From positions 124,001 to 188,000 of the forward strand of contig MAEX01000002.1 of assembly GCA_002013415.1 (NCBI GenBank): 64,000 nucleotides of DNA, given 5' to 3'. This DNA is from Mycobacterium sp. D16Q14. GTDB lineage: Bacteria > Actinomycetota > Actinomycetes > Mycobacteriales > Mycobacteriaceae. Under the pieces are notes generated by a model, which saw only the letters and a program-made list of their open reading frames with translations, did no database searches and had not been told where the DNA came from. Made by a program: the position numbers and the translations under genes. Shown in pieces: positions 46,037-54,864 of the stretch. Numbering within the stretch: position 1 is the stretch's first letter; every line of letters begins with the position of its first letter.

Positions 46037-47229
46037 GCCTTACTCCCATTCACTGCGGGCTTCTCTGCCCCTACGACCCACATCGAGTAGTACTGCGAGC
46101 CACCGCCGTATGCGTGACCCAATGCCTTCTTGGCGTCCGGTACCTGATGGTCACCGGCCTTGCCCATCACCTGGATGGCGGCCTCGGCGAACCGGATGAG
46201 GCCGGAGGCCCCAATCGGGTTAGAGGAGAGCACGCCGCCGGAGGCGTTGACGGGGATCTTGCCGCCGATGGCGGTCTCACCGGCTTGGGTCAGCTTCCAG
46301 CCCTCACCCTCGGCCGCGAACCCCAGGTTCTCCAGCCACATCGGCTCGAACCATGAGAACGGCACGTAGATCTCCGCGGCGTCGATCTCGTCGATCGGGC
46401 TGGTGATTCCGGCGTCGCGCCACAGTGCCGCCGCAGCATCACGTCCGGCTTGGGGGTTCACCCGGTCGCGTCCGGTGTAGTCGAGCGGTTCGGTGCGCAG
46501 CGCGGTGGCGTGCACCCAGGCGACCGTATGGCCATCGGCGATACGGCGATCGGCAGTCGCTTCGTCTCCCACGACGATCGCGCACGCGCCGTCCGAGGAC
46601 GGGCAGGTCTCGTCGAACCGGATCGGGTCCCACAGCATCGGGGAGGCCATCACCTTCTCGACGGTGATATCGGGCTGCTGCAGGTGCGCCAGCGGGTTCT
46701 TCGCCGCGTTGAGCCGGTCCTTGACCGCCACGATGGCTCCGGTGTCCAGTGGGGCCTTGGAACGCTCGATGTATGCGCGCACGTGCGGAGCGAAGTAGCC
46801 GCCCGCACCGGCACCCACCGGCACGGAGAACGGCACCGGAATCGACAACGCCCACATGGCATTCGATTCGGACTGCTTCTCCCACGCCAGTGCGAGGACT
46901 CGGCGGTACTTGCCCGACTGCACCAGGCTGGCCGCGACCACACCGGTGGAGCCACCGACCGAACCGGCGGTGTGCACCCGGATCATGGGCTTTCCGGTCG
47001 CGCCGATCGCGTCCGCCATGAACAGCTCGGGCATCATCACGCCCTCGAAGAAGTCGGGGGCCTTACCCACGACAACGGCGTCGATATCGTCCCAGCCGAC
47101 ACCCGCATCGGCCATCGCCCGATCAATCGCCTCGCGGACAAGGCCATTCATCGAGACATCGTGGCGCTTGGCGACGTACTTGGTCTGCCCGGTGCCGATG
47201 ACGGCAGCGAGGTTCTTGGATGCACCCAC
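46033..47229 (-). CDS. ltp3: Thiolase-fold lipid-transfer protein / sterol side-chain aldolase
   Basis: This 398-aa SCP-x thiolase-like protein corresponds to Ltp3 (Rv3523 position). The usual thiolase nucleophile Cys is replaced in VHTAGSVGGSTGVV, so thiolysis is unlikely. The C-terminal GHAYGGGSQYYSMWVVG segment keeps the His and provides conserved tyrosines, as in Ltp2-type retro-aldolases. Ltp3/Ltp4 homologues in Rhodococcus have been linked to degradation of C24-branched sterol side chains. It pairs with the DUF35 and Ltp4 genes upstream. GTG start, two bases after the ltp4 stop. Confidence 0.88.
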   Translation of the reverse strand: MGASKNLAAVIGTGQTKYVAKRHDVSMNGLVREAIDRAMADAGVGWDDIDAVVVGKAPDFFEGVMMPELFMADAIGATGKPMIRVHTAGSVGGSTGVVAASLVQSGKYRRVLALAWEKQSESNAMWALSIPVPFSVPVGAGAGGYFAPHVRAYIERSKAPLDTGAIVAVKDRLNAAKNPLAHLQQPDITVEKVMASPMLWDPIRFDETCPSSDGACAIVVGDEATADRRIADGHTVAWVHATALRTEPLDYTGRDRVNPQAGRDAAAALWRDAGITSPIDEIDAAEIYVPFSWFEPMWLENLGFAAEGEGWKLTQAGETAIGGKIPVNASGGVLSSNPIGASGLIRFAEAAIQVMGKAGDHQVPDAKKALGHAYGGGSQYYSMWVVGAEKPAVNGSKA

Positions 47230-47231
47230 GA

Positions 47232-48299
47232 TTACTTACCCTCCAGCACGGCGACCAGGTTCTGCTGAAGTACGGGCCCGCTGGTCGCGTGAGCCAGCAC
47301 CCGCTGTGCCGAACCATTCCAGATATGTTGTGCGGCAAAGCCGATCCGCTCCAACCCGGCCGAGAACATCGGGTTGGCCACCAGCGCGCCACCCGAAGGG
47401 TTGATGGTCGTGGAGTCCTTGAGGCCGATGGCCTCGGCGAGGATCAGCTGCTGATGGCTGAACGGGGCGTACAACTCGGCCACCTCGATGGAGCCGGTGT
47501 CGCCGCCGGTCGCGGCGGCCGCCGACGCGGCTGTCGACGGAGAAGCCGTCAGGTCACGAGCGCCGAGTATCGGTGTCTCGATGCGATGCTCGAATCCGGT
47601 GATCCACGCTGGGTTTTCGCGCAGCTCGCGGGCACGGTCGGCCGAGGCCAGCACCATGATCGAGGCGCCATCGGAGATGGGCGCGATGTCGTGTTTGTGC
47701 AGTGGATCGGCGAAGTAATCGCGCGCCAGCAGCTCGTCGACGCTCGATGCCGGGGCCTCGGAGTCCACGCGCGCCGCGTGGCCGAAGGCGTCGAGGGCAA
47801 CCTGTGCCATCTGCTCCTTGGTCCACTTGCCCGAGTCCAGGCCGAGTCGCGCCTGCAGTGCTGCCATGGACACCGAATCGGGCCACAGCGGCGCGACGGT
47901 GTACGGATCAGTTTGCAAGGCAAGGGCTCTGCGCAGAGTGCCGGCAGAGGACTTTCCGAATCCGTAGACGAGTGCGGTCTCGACCTGTCCGGTGAGGATC
48001 TTGATGTAGGCCTCGTACAGTGCCCATGCCGCGTCCATTTCCACATGGGACTCGTTGATGGGCGGTACCGCACCGATCGAATCGATCGCGGAGATGAACG
48101 AAAAGGCGCGCCCGGCGAGATAGTCGGACGACCCGGAGCACCAGAAACCGATATCTGACTTGGTGATTCCGAGGTCGGCGTAGATCTGCCGGAAACAGGG
48201 CACCAGCATCTCGACACCGTTGGTGGTGCCCTCGGTGCTGCGAACGTGCGGGGAATGGGCGAAGCCCACAACTGCTACTGCGGGGGCAGCGGAACTCAT
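47232..48299 (-). CDS. ltp4: Thiolase-fold lipid-transfer protein
   Basis: This 355-aa thiolase-superfamily protein corresponds to Ltp4 (Rv3522 position). It also lacks the canonical thiolase Cys; NESHVEMDAAWALYEAY occupies that region. The C-terminal GGALVANPMFSAGLERIGFA block and the ATSGP end are family-like. It is likely to act with Ltp3 and the DUF35 partner in aldol cleavage of sterol side chains. Its ATG shares one base with the DUF35 gene stop (TGATG), so the three genes form a tight operon. Confidence 0.87.
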   Translation of the reverse strand: MSSAAPAVAVVGFAHSPHVRSTEGTTNGVEMLVPCFRQIYADLGITKSDIGFWCSGSSDYLAGRAFSFISAIDSIGAVPPINESHVEMDAAWALYEAYIKILTGQVETALVYGFGKSSAGTLRRALALQTDPYTVAPLWPDSVSMAALQARLGLDSGKWTKEQMAQVALDAFGHAARVDSEAPASSVDELLARDYFADPLHKHDIAPISDGASIMVLASADRARELRENPAWITGFEHRIETPILGARDLTASPSTAASAAAATGGDTGSIEVAELYAPFSHQQLILAEAIGLKDSTTINPSGGALVANPMFSAGLERIGFAAQHIWNGSAQRVLAHATSGPVLQQNLVAVLEGK

Positions 48300-49297
48300 C
48301 AGATCCGGTCCTTGTAGGTCTCGTAGTCGGCGTCGGGTTCACCGGTGGGGCGGAAGTACTGGATGTTGTCGATCCCGTATCCCCACTCCTCCTTGGGTTT
48401 CCACACGGCCTCGACCCGCATGCCCATGCGGACGTCCGCCGGGTCGATGTCGTAGACGAGGTGCAGGAACGGAATATCGGCACCGTCGAGCAGTACATAC
48501 GCGGCCACATACGGCGGCTTGATGCGCTGCCCGGGGAACGGGATGTTGATGATCGCGAAGGTGGTCACGACGCCCTTGTCAGCCACCTGCACCAGGTCGG
48601 AGGTGGGCTCGCCGGTCAGGGGATCCGCACCACGAGCCGGGAAGTAGACCCGGCCACCTGCGCCGGTGCGGCCGCCGAGGAGCTTGCCCTCGGCCAGCGC
48701 ACGCAGGTAGGCGCTTTCTTCCGGGGAGGTGATGTGCTGAACTTCCAGCCGGATGGGGGTGACCTGCATGGTCACCGGCTCCTGATCAGATGCGGGAGCC
48801 GGAACGTCAACCGGCCGATCCCCGAGTGCGAAGTAGGCGATATCGGTGATCGCGCCGACGGTCTCGTCCGCCCACACCGCGTGTACGCGGGCACCGGTCT
48901 CGATTCCGGCGGAACCTGCGGCCCCGGTATCCACGGCGTGTAACAGCGCGGTGTCCGCACCGTCGAGTGTGATGAGTGCCCAGGCGAACGGCTTGGCGAG
49001 CGGCTGCCCTTCCAGTGGTTCGGGCTGCCACGACCAGGACTGAACCGTGCCCACACTCGACACCGGCACCATCTCAGTCAGTGGCGCGTACGTCACAGGG
49101 TCGTATTCGGCCGCGGGTACGTAAACCCGGCCGTCGCTGCCGCGGGTGCCGACAATCTGCCGATCGCGCAGAGCGGTGAAGAACTTGGAGAGGGTCGGTC
49201 CCACCGAACGGGTGTAATCAAAAGACAGTTCGAGGGGGGCTGAGAGGAGCGGCAGCGGGGAGGTAAGCCCGGTTGTGCTGCTTTGGCTGACTGTCAC
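48299..49297 (-). CDS. DUF35 (OB-fold) partner of Ltp proteins, Rv3521-like, tandem domains
   Basis: This 332-aa protein has two DUF35 units (about residues 20-165 and 185-325). The first carries FFTALRDRQIVGTRGSDGRV and the second YLRALAEGKLLGGRTGAGGR, each followed by an OB-fold with a LLDGAD strand. The rubredoxin-like zinc ribbon cysteines usual in DUF35 proteins are absent from both. By analogy with ChsH2-DUF35/Ltp2, it should bind the thiolase-fold aldolase. The GTG at 49297 is the likely start. It lies nine bases from the KstR operator, so a leaderless transcript is possible. Confidence 0.85.
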   Translation of the reverse strand: MTVSQSSTTGLTSPLPLLSAPLELSFDYTRSVGPTLSKFFTALRDRQIVGTRGSDGRVYVPAAEYDPVTYAPLTEMVPVSSVGTVQSWSWQPEPLEGQPLAKPFAWALITLDGADTALLHAVDTGAAGSAGIETGARVHAVWADETVGAITDIAYFALGDRPVDVPAPASDQEPVTMQVTPIRLEVQHITSPEESAYLRALAEGKLLGGRTGAGGRVYFPARGADPLTGEPTSDLVQVADKGVVTTFAIINIPFPGQRIKPPYVAAYVLLDGADIPFLHLVYDIDPADVRMGMRVEAVWKPKEEWGYGIDNIQYFRPTGEPDADYETYKDRI

Positions 49298-49306
49298 ACC
49301 TCCGAG

Positions 49307-49320
49307 TAGAACAAGTTCTA
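49307..49320. promoter_or_regulatory. KstR-type operator (DUF35-ltp4-ltp3 / F420 oxidoreductase)
   Basis: TAGAACAAGTTCTA is a perfect palindrome matching TnnAACnnGTTnnA. It lies nine bases from the DUF35 gene GTG and 54 bp from the divergent oxidoreductase ATG, so it can repress both directions. Confidence 0.88.
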
Positions 49321-49374
49321 GTTTTTTTCGCAAGGGTGGTGGTCGCGGCATATCCGGCCGGTTACAGTCGGGCC

Positions 49375-50406
49375 ATGAAATTCGGATTGCAGCTGGGGTA
49401 CTGGTCGGCCTCCCCGCCGGACAATGCGGCCGAACTGGTGGCCGCCGCCGAAGAGGGTGGATTCGATGCCGTCTTCACGGCCGAGGCCTGGGGTTCCGAC
49501 GCGTACACCCCACTGGCCTGGTGGGGATCGGACACCAGCCGTATCCGGTTGGGCACCTCGGTCATTCAGCTTTCAGCGCGAACGCCGACGGCGTGCGCCA
49601 TGGCGGCCCTGACTCTGGATCACCTCTCCGGTGGCCGCCACATCCTTGGGCTGGGCGTATCGGGGCCCCAGGTGGTGGAGGGCTGGTACGGGCAGCCATT
49701 CCCCAAACCCCTGGCTCGCACTCGTGAGTACATCGACATCATCAGGCAGGTGCTGGCCCGTGAGGCGCCCGTGCGCAGCGACGGCCCGCACTATCCGCTG
49801 CCGCTGACCGGAGACAAGGCCACCGGGCTGGGTAAGCCTCTCAAGCCGATCGTGCACCCGCTGCGCTCCGATATCCCCGTCTTCCTCGGGGCCGAGGGGC
49901 CGAAGAACGTCGCGCTGACCGCTGAGATCGCCGACGGCTGGCTGCCCATGTTCTACGCACCGCGGCTCGCCGACATGTACAACGAATGGCTCGACGAGGG
50001 CTTCGCGCGTCCCGGCGCCCGGCGCAGCCGTGCGGATTTCGAGATTGCCGCCACCGCGCAGGTCATCGTCACCGACGATCGCCGCTCGGTGCTCGATCAG
50101 CTGAAGCCGTTCTCCGCCTTGTACATCGGCGGCATGGGCGCGGTCGAACTGAACTTCCATGCCGAGGTGTATCGGCGCATGGGTTACGGCGAGGTGGTTG
50201 ATGAGGTCACCGAGCTATTCCGCACCAATCGCAAGGACAAAGCGGCCGAAGCGATCCCGGACGAGCTGGTACTCGACACCACGATCGTCGGAACCGAGGC
50301 GGAGGTGCGTGAGCAGATCAAGGCGTGGGAGGCCGCAGGGGTCACCATGCTGGTGGTCGGTTGCCGGAGCGTCGAGCACGTCAAGCAACTGTCGGCACTG
50401 ACGTAA
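49375..50406 (+). CDS. LLM-class F420-dependent oxidoreductase, Rv3520c-like
   Basis: This 343-aa luciferase-like monooxygenase-fold protein opens with MKFGLQLGYWS and carries F420-family features (GFDAVFTAEAWGSDAYTPLAWWG, LGTSVIQLSARTP, LGLGVSGPQVVEGWYG, IPVFLGAEGPKNV). It is the counterpart of Rv3520c, which lies beside the ltp3/ltp4/DUF35 genes in M. tuberculosis and belongs to the sterol locus. Hydride transfer from reduced F420 to a sterol intermediate is inferred. The ATG at 49375 follows the divergent KstR-controlled promoter. Confidence 0.88.
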   Translation: MKFGLQLGYWSASPPDNAAELVAAAEEGGFDAVFTAEAWGSDAYTPLAWWGSDTSRIRLGTSVIQLSARTPTACAMAALTLDHLSGGRHILGLGVSGPQVVEGWYGQPFPKPLARTREYIDIIRQVLAREAPVRSDGPHYPLPLTGDKATGLGKPLKPIVHPLRSDIPVFLGAEGPKNVALTAEIADGWLPMFYAPRLADMYNEWLDEGFARPGARRSRADFEIAATAQVIVTDDRRSVLDQLKPFSALYIGGMGAVELNFHAEVYRRMGYGEVVDEVTELFRTNRKDKAAEAIPDELVLDTTIVGTEAEVREQIKAWEAAGVTMLVVGCRSVEHVKQLSALT

Positions 50407-50411
50407 CAGCT

Positions 50412-51038
50412 CTAGCGCTGAACCTCGCGGAAGTCGAGCATCGCGGTGACGGTGTCGACGGCCTCGTTCAGCACTGCGCACCGCGTCGCCAGAGTCGGGG
50501 CGGCCAGTACGGCATGCCGGTCGGCCTGACCCATCGGTACGCGAGATGCCAATGCGTACAACCGCTTTTCGGCACCGCTCGGCAGTCCGGTGGCGATTGA
50601 CCAGCGGCGGGGGAGCCGGACCTGCTGCGCGGTTGCCACGCGGCGCAGCAGGTTCTCGATACGTGCCTGCACCTCATTGAGGGCGCTCAACGGCAGTACC
50701 CGATCATCGAGTTCGTCGGGCCAGGGTTCGGTCTCGGCGCGCGGATACGGATCGTCATCGAGCCACTGGGTGATTCGTATCCGATGTGCGCCCTCGCAGC
50801 GCAACGCGAAGCGCTCCGCCCCGAGTGACTCGCAGTCAACGACCCGTGCGGCGGTCCCTACGTCATGCCGGATGTCTCCGCCACCGACCTCCCGGCCGCG
50901 GGCGATCAGAACGATACCGAAGGTGTGGTCGGCAGCCATCACGTCGCGGACCAGGGCGACATAGCGCGGCTCGAAGATACGCAGCGGTAGCGGCTCACCG
51001 GGCAGCAGTACCGACTGCAGCGGGAACATGGGCGTCAC
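50412..51038 (-). CDS. LON substrate-binding-domain protein (stand-alone)
   Basis: This 208-aa protein consists of only a LON N-terminal domain (MFPLQSVLLPGEPLPLRIFEPRY, then GRLEVG-like GREVGGGD and a helical bundle from about residue 115). It lacks the AAA+ and protease domains of Lon. Stand-alone LAN-like proteins are common, with unknown roles in proteostasis. The start is GTG 51038 or ATG 51029; no ribosome site decides between them. It lies between sterol genes but has no obvious link to sterol metabolism. Confidence 0.83.
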   Translation of the reverse strand: MTPMFPLQSVLLPGEPLPLRIFEPRYVALVRDVMAADHTFGIVLIARGREVGGGDIRHDVGTAARVVDCESLGAERFALRCEGAHRIRITQWLDDDPYPRAETEPWPDELDDRVLPLSALNEVQARIENLLRRVATAQQVRLPRRWSIATGLPSGAEKRLYALASRVPMGQADRHAVLAAPTLATRCAVLNEAVDTVTAMLDFREVQR

Positions 51039-51061
51039 CCGCCCACACTATGCGTGGTGTC

Positions 51062-51871
51062 TTATGTCCCGGTGAAGTTGGGGGCGCGCTTCTCGGCGAA
51101 GGCGCGTGGACCCTCTTTGGCGTCATTACTGGTGAAAACGCCGATGCCCACCTTGGTGTCGGCCTTGAACGCCTCGTTCTCGTGCAGGCCCTCCGAATCG
51201 CGGATGGTCTTGAGCACGGCCTGGACGGCGACAGGTCCGTTCGCCGCGATCATCGCCGCCAGCTCCAGGGCTTTCTCCAGTGCCTGCCCATCGGGCACCA
51301 CATGCCCGATGAGTCCGATTTCCTTGGCCTCGGGAGCCTTGATGTGCCGCCCGGTCAGCAGAATGTCGGCGGCGACGGTGTACGGGATCTGGCGGGGGAG
51401 GCGCACTGCCGATCCGCCCATCGGGTACAGGCTCCACTTCACCTCGGAGACACCGAATTTGGCGCTCTCCCCGGCGACGCGGATGTCCGTGGCCTGCAGA
51501 ATCTCGGTACCGCCGGCGATCGCGGGTCCCTCCACCGCGGCGATCAGCGGTTTAGTCAGGCGGCGGCCCTTGAGGAGCCCGGGGATGACCGAGGGGTCGT
51601 AGCTGCCGTCCGAGAACTGATCGCCCGGGGCGCGCTTGTTCATGGCCTTGAGGTCGGCACCCGCGCAGAAGTAGCCGCCGGCGCCGGTCAGGATGCAGAC
51701 GCGAACCTCGGGATCGTTGTCGACGCGGTCCCAGGCCTGCGTCATGATCTCCAGCATTTCCCCGGAGAGGGCGTTGCGTGCGTGCGGGCGGTTCATCGTC
51801 ACGATCAACACATGGTCGCGTAGCTCCACCAGGGCGTGCGGTGCGTCCTGCTCGGTCACTGTCTCAGTCAT
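51062..51871 (-). CDS. echA19: Enoyl-CoA hydratase, sterol side chain
   Basis: This 269-aa crotonase-family enzyme has the oxyanion-hole motif [15 protein letters not shown] and the second block [24 protein letters not shown]. The catalytic-Glu region reads [12 protein letters not shown]; the usual first glutamate in GG-x-E is E-containing in GGTEI, and the second lies at SEVKW. It matches EchA19 (Rv3516), a cholesterol side-chain hydratase, in position and size. It is divergent from fadD19, with a KstR-type operator between them. Confidence 0.9.
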   Translation of the reverse strand: MTETVTEQDAPHALVELRDHVLIVTMNRPHARNALSGEMLEIMTQAWDRVDNDPEVRVCILTGAGGYFCAGADLKAMNKRAPGDQFSDGSYDPSVIPGLLKGRRLTKPLIAAVEGPAIAGGTEILQATDIRVAGESAKFGVSEVKWSLYPMGGSAVRLPRQIPYTVAADILLTGRHIKAPEAKEIGLIGHVVPDGQALEKALELAAMIAANGPVAVQAVLKTIRDSEGLHENEAFKADTKVGIGVFTSNDAKEGPRAFAEKRAPNFTGT

Positions 51872-51935
51872 GGTCTTTCCTCCGTGTTTCCGTCCAAGAG
51901 GAACCCCTTCAATGGGGCCGGGGCTTGTCTAAAAA

Positions 51936-51949
51936 TGTAACACGTTCTA
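51936..51949. promoter_or_regulatory. KstR-type operator (echA19 / fadD19)
   Basis: TGTAACACGTTCTA fits TnnAACnnGTTnnA. It ends only four bases before the fadD19 ATG (51954), so the fadD19 transcript may be leaderless or start within the site. The echA19 start lies 64 bp away on the other side. Confidence 0.85.
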
Positions 51950-51953
51950 ATTT

Positions 51954-53606
51954 ATGGACATGGCCCTTAACATCGCCGACCTCATTGAGCATTCAGTCGA
52001 CACTATGCCCGATCGTGTTGCCATCATTTCTGGCGATCGAAAGCTGACATATGCCGAGCTTGAAGAGCGGTCCAATCGGTTGGGGCACTACCTGCAGAGC
52101 CAGGGCGTAGGCCCCGGCGACAAGGTGGGCCTGTACTGCCGGAACGGTATCGAGATAGTCGTTGCGCTCACAGCCATCGTCAAGATCCGCGCGATCTCGG
52201 TCAACGTGAACTACCGGTACGTCGAAGCCGAGTTGCACTACCTTTTCGAGAACTCCGATATGGCAGCCCTCGTGCACGAGCGCCGCTACAGCGACAAGGT
52301 CGCCAATGTCCTGCCGAGCACGCCGAACGTCAAGACCGCGATCGTGGTGGAGGACGGAACAGACCTGGATTACTCGTCGCACGGCGGCGTCGCATTCGCG
52401 GATGCTCTCGCACAGGGGTCCCCGGAACGCGATTTCGAGGAACGCAGCCCCGATGACATCTTCCTGATTTACACCGGAGGAACCACGGGCTTCCCCAAGG
52501 GCGTGATGTGGCGGCACGAGGACATCTACCGCTCGCTGTTCGGCGGCATCAACTACGTCACCGGCGAGTACATCGAAGGCGAATGGGATCTGGCCAAGCA
52601 GGGCGCTGAGGCGGCACCGTTCATCGGTTTCCCGATCCCGCCGATGATCCACGGTGCCACTCAGGCGGCGACCTTCATGGCCCTGTTCCAGGGCCGGACC
52701 ACGGTGCTCGCACCGGAGTTCAACCCCGAAGAGGTGTGGGAACTCATCGAGAAGCACAAGATCAACATGTTGTTCTTCGCGGGCGATGCCATTGGCCGAC
52801 CGCTCATCGACGCTCTGGACACCGAGACGGGCCGCGCACGCGATCTGTCCTCACTGTGGGTGCTGGCCAGCAGTGCCGCACTGTTCTCACAGACGGTCAA
52901 GGAGCGCTACCTCGAACTGCTGCCCAACCGGGTGATCACCGATGCGATCGGCGCCTCCGAGACCGGCACCGGCGGCCTGTCCACCGTCACCAAGGGGCAG
53001 ATGCACCCGGGTGGTCCGACTGTCAAAATTAGTTCCACCACAACGGTTCTCGACGAGAATGGCAATCCGATCGAGCCCGGTTCGGGGGTGCGCGGCCTCA
53101 TCGCCAAGAGTGGCCACATTCCGGTCGGATACTTCAAGGACGAGAAGAAGACCGCTGAGACGTTCAAAACGTTCAACGGTGTGCGATACGCGATCCCGGG
53201 CGACTGGGCCACTGTCGAAGCCGACGGCACCGTCACGATGCTCGGCCGCGGATCGGTGTCCATCAACACCGGCGGCGAGAAGGTGTTCCCCGAAGAGGTT
53301 GAGAGCGTCCTGAAGGGCCACCCCGCCGTGTTCGACGCGGTTGTCGTCGGGGTGCCCGACGAAAAGTGGGGCCAGCATGTGGGAGCCGTGATCGCGGTGC
53401 GCGACGGCGTGCCGCTCACCTTCGAGGACCTGGACGGCCACGCGCGCAAGGAGATCGCCGGATACAAGGTGCCGCGCAGCGTCTGGATCGTCGACACGGT
53501 CAAGCGCAACCCCGCGGGCAAGGCCGATTACCGCTGGGCCAAGGAGGTCTCGGAAACCGAGAAGGTAGACCTCGTGAACACCAAGCACGTCAACACGGGA
53601 GCCTGA
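51954..53606 (+). CDS. fadD19: Steroid side-chain fatty-acyl-CoA ligase
   Basis: This 550-aa ANL-superfamily ligase has ATP-binding motif IYTGGTTGFPKGVMW, A5 GASETGTGG, A7 GDWATVEADGTVTMLGR and A10 lysine motif KRNPAGKADYRW. FadD19 activates C26/C24-branched sterol side chains as CoA esters at the start of side-chain beta-oxidation. Translation may begin at ATG 51954 or at the ATG two codons later. A nitronate-monooxygenase-like gene follows 36 bp after its stop. Confidence 0.93.
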   Translation: MDMALNIADLIEHSVDTMPDRVAIISGDRKLTYAELEERSNRLGHYLQSQGVGPGDKVGLYCRNGIEIVVALTAIVKIRAISVNVNYRYVEAELHYLFENSDMAALVHERRYSDKVANVLPSTPNVKTAIVVEDGTDLDYSSHGGVAFADALAQGSPERDFEERSPDDIFLIYTGGTTGFPKGVMWRHEDIYRSLFGGINYVTGEYIEGEWDLAKQGAEAAPFIGFPIPPMIHGATQAATFMALFQGRTTVLAPEFNPEEVWELIEKHKINMLFFAGDAIGRPLIDALDTETGRARDLSSLWVLASSAALFSQTVKERYLELLPNRVITDAIGASETGTGGLSTVTKGQMHPGGPTVKISSTTTVLDENGNPIEPGSGVRGLIAKSGHIPVGYFKDEKKTAETFKTFNGVRYAIPGDWATVEADGTVTMLGRGSVSINTGGEKVFPEEVESVLKGHPAVFDAVVVGVPDEKWGQHVGAVIAVRDGVPLTFEDLDGHARKEIAGYKVPRSVWIVDTVKRNPAGKADYRWAKEVSETEKVDLVNTKHVNTGA

Positions 53607-53617
53607 GCCATGCCTGA

Positions 53618-53641
53618 TGGTCTTCGCGCAAGCGGCTCATC
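53618..53641 (+). repeat. 24-bp repeat, copy 2, directly before a start codon
   Basis: Identical to 39476-39499 and, as there, followed by one base and an ATG (53643). It starts 11 bp after the fadD19 stop. It contains no strong ribosome site, so its placement is unusual for a leader. Confidence 0.85.
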
Positions 53642-53642
53642 T

Positions 53643-54758
53643 ATGCATACCGACCTGTGCGAGCGGTTTGGAATCCGTTACCCCATATTCGGTTTCACAC
53701 CGTCGGAGAAGGTCGCGGCCGCCATCAGCCGCGCGGGCGGCATGGGCGTGCTTGGTTGCGTCCGCTTCAACGATCCCGACGAGTTGGACGCGATCCTGAA
53801 CTGGATGGACGAGAACACCGACGGCAAGCCATACGGTGTCGACATCGTGATGCCGGCCAAGGTGCCCACCGAGGGCACCGCGGTGGATATCGACAAGCTG
53901 ATTCCGCAGGCGCACAAGGACTTCGTAGAAAAGACGCTTGCCGACCTGGGCGTGCCCCCACTGCCGGGTGAACGTGAGTCGGCCGGTGTGCTGGGCTGGC
54001 TGCATTCGGTGGCACGCTCGCATGTGGAGGTGGCGCTCAAGCATCCGATCAAACTGATCGCCAATGCACTCGGGTCTCCACCGAAGGACGTGATCGACCA
54101 GGCCCATGAGCATGGCGTGCCGGTGGCGGCGCTGGCGGGTAAGGCCGAACATGCCAGGAGGCATGTCGAAAACGGCGTCGATATCGTGGTCGCCCAGGGC
54201 TATGAGGCCGGAGGGCACACCGGCGATGTGGCATCCATGGTGCTGTGGCCGGAGATCGTGGACGCGCTTGATGGCAGCGCCCCGGTGCTGGCGGCCGGCG
54301 GTATCGGCAGCGGCAGGCAGGCCGCCGCGGCCCTGGCGCTGGGCGCCTCGGGCGTGTGGACCGGTTCAATCTGGCTGACGGCTGCCGAGTATGACCTCGG
54401 AACCGTCACCGCCGGTGGTGATTCCGTGGTGCAGCAGGCGCTGTTGAAGGCGACCTCCAGCGATACCGTGCGTACTCGCATCTACACCGGGAAGCCCGCG
54501 CGGCTGCTGAAGACCAAGTGGACGCGGGCCTGGGATGCCGAGGACGCACCGACGCCGCTGCCCATGCCGCTGCAGAACATTCTCGTCAGCGGGGCCCATG
54601 AGCGGATGAATCGTGCGCACGACCCGGAGACGGTCTGCTTCCCGGCGGGACAGATCGTCGGGCGGATGAACGAGATTCGGCCCACCGCGGAGATCGTGGC
54701 CGATCTGGTGGCAGGTTTCGAGAGCACGGTCGACAGGCTGAACCAGATCCGCGGATAG
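53643..54758 (+). CDS. Nitronate monooxygenase/NMO-family FMN protein
   Basis: This 371-aa TIM-barrel flavoprotein of the NMO/2-nitropropane dioxygenase family has the N-terminal block CERFGIRYPIFGFTPSEKVAAAISRAGGMGVLG. The FMN-phosphate region is VVAQGYEAGGHTG, followed by VLAAGGIGSGRQAAAALALGASGVWTGS. Family members include true nitronate oxidases and CoA-ester reductases such as IpdC of sterol CD-ring catabolism. Placement after fadD19, behind a KstR operator, favours a sterol-related reaction. ATG 53643 is chosen because the sequence before it is the 24-bp repeat. Confidence 0.85.
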   Translation: MHTDLCERFGIRYPIFGFTPSEKVAAAISRAGGMGVLGCVRFNDPDELDAILNWMDENTDGKPYGVDIVMPAKVPTEGTAVDIDKLIPQAHKDFVEKTLADLGVPPLPGERESAGVLGWLHSVARSHVEVALKHPIKLIANALGSPPKDVIDQAHEHGVPVAALAGKAEHARRHVENGVDIVVAQGYEAGGHTGDVASMVLWPEIVDALDGSAPVLAAGGIGSGRQAAAALALGASGVWTGSIWLTAAEYDLGTVTAGGDSVVQQALLKATSSDTVRTRIYTGKPARLLKTKWTRAWDAEDAPTPLPMPLQNILVSGAHERMNRAHDPETVCFPAGQIVGRMNEIRPTAEIVADLVAGFESTVDRLNQIRG

Positions 54759-54802
54759 GTGCGCGCCACTCCCCGGGCGACGCTCGCGCGCCAATCTCTT
54801 AG

Positions 54803-54862
54803 CCGCCGAGTGTGCGGATAGTGTCGAATATTGGCGAGATTTCGACCGGATCGGCACACTCG
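54803..54862. repeat. Nested inverted repeat between convergent genes
   Basis: The outer arms CGAGTGTGC (54807-54815) and GCACACTCG (54854-54862) enclose inner arms GTCGAA (54823-54828) and TTCGAC (54841-54846). The left flank reads CCGCCGAGTG (54803-54812), the core of the intergenic hairpin family. It lies between the convergent NMO-like and DUF559 genes and could end transcription from either side. Confidence 0.65.
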
Positions 54863-54864
54863 AC

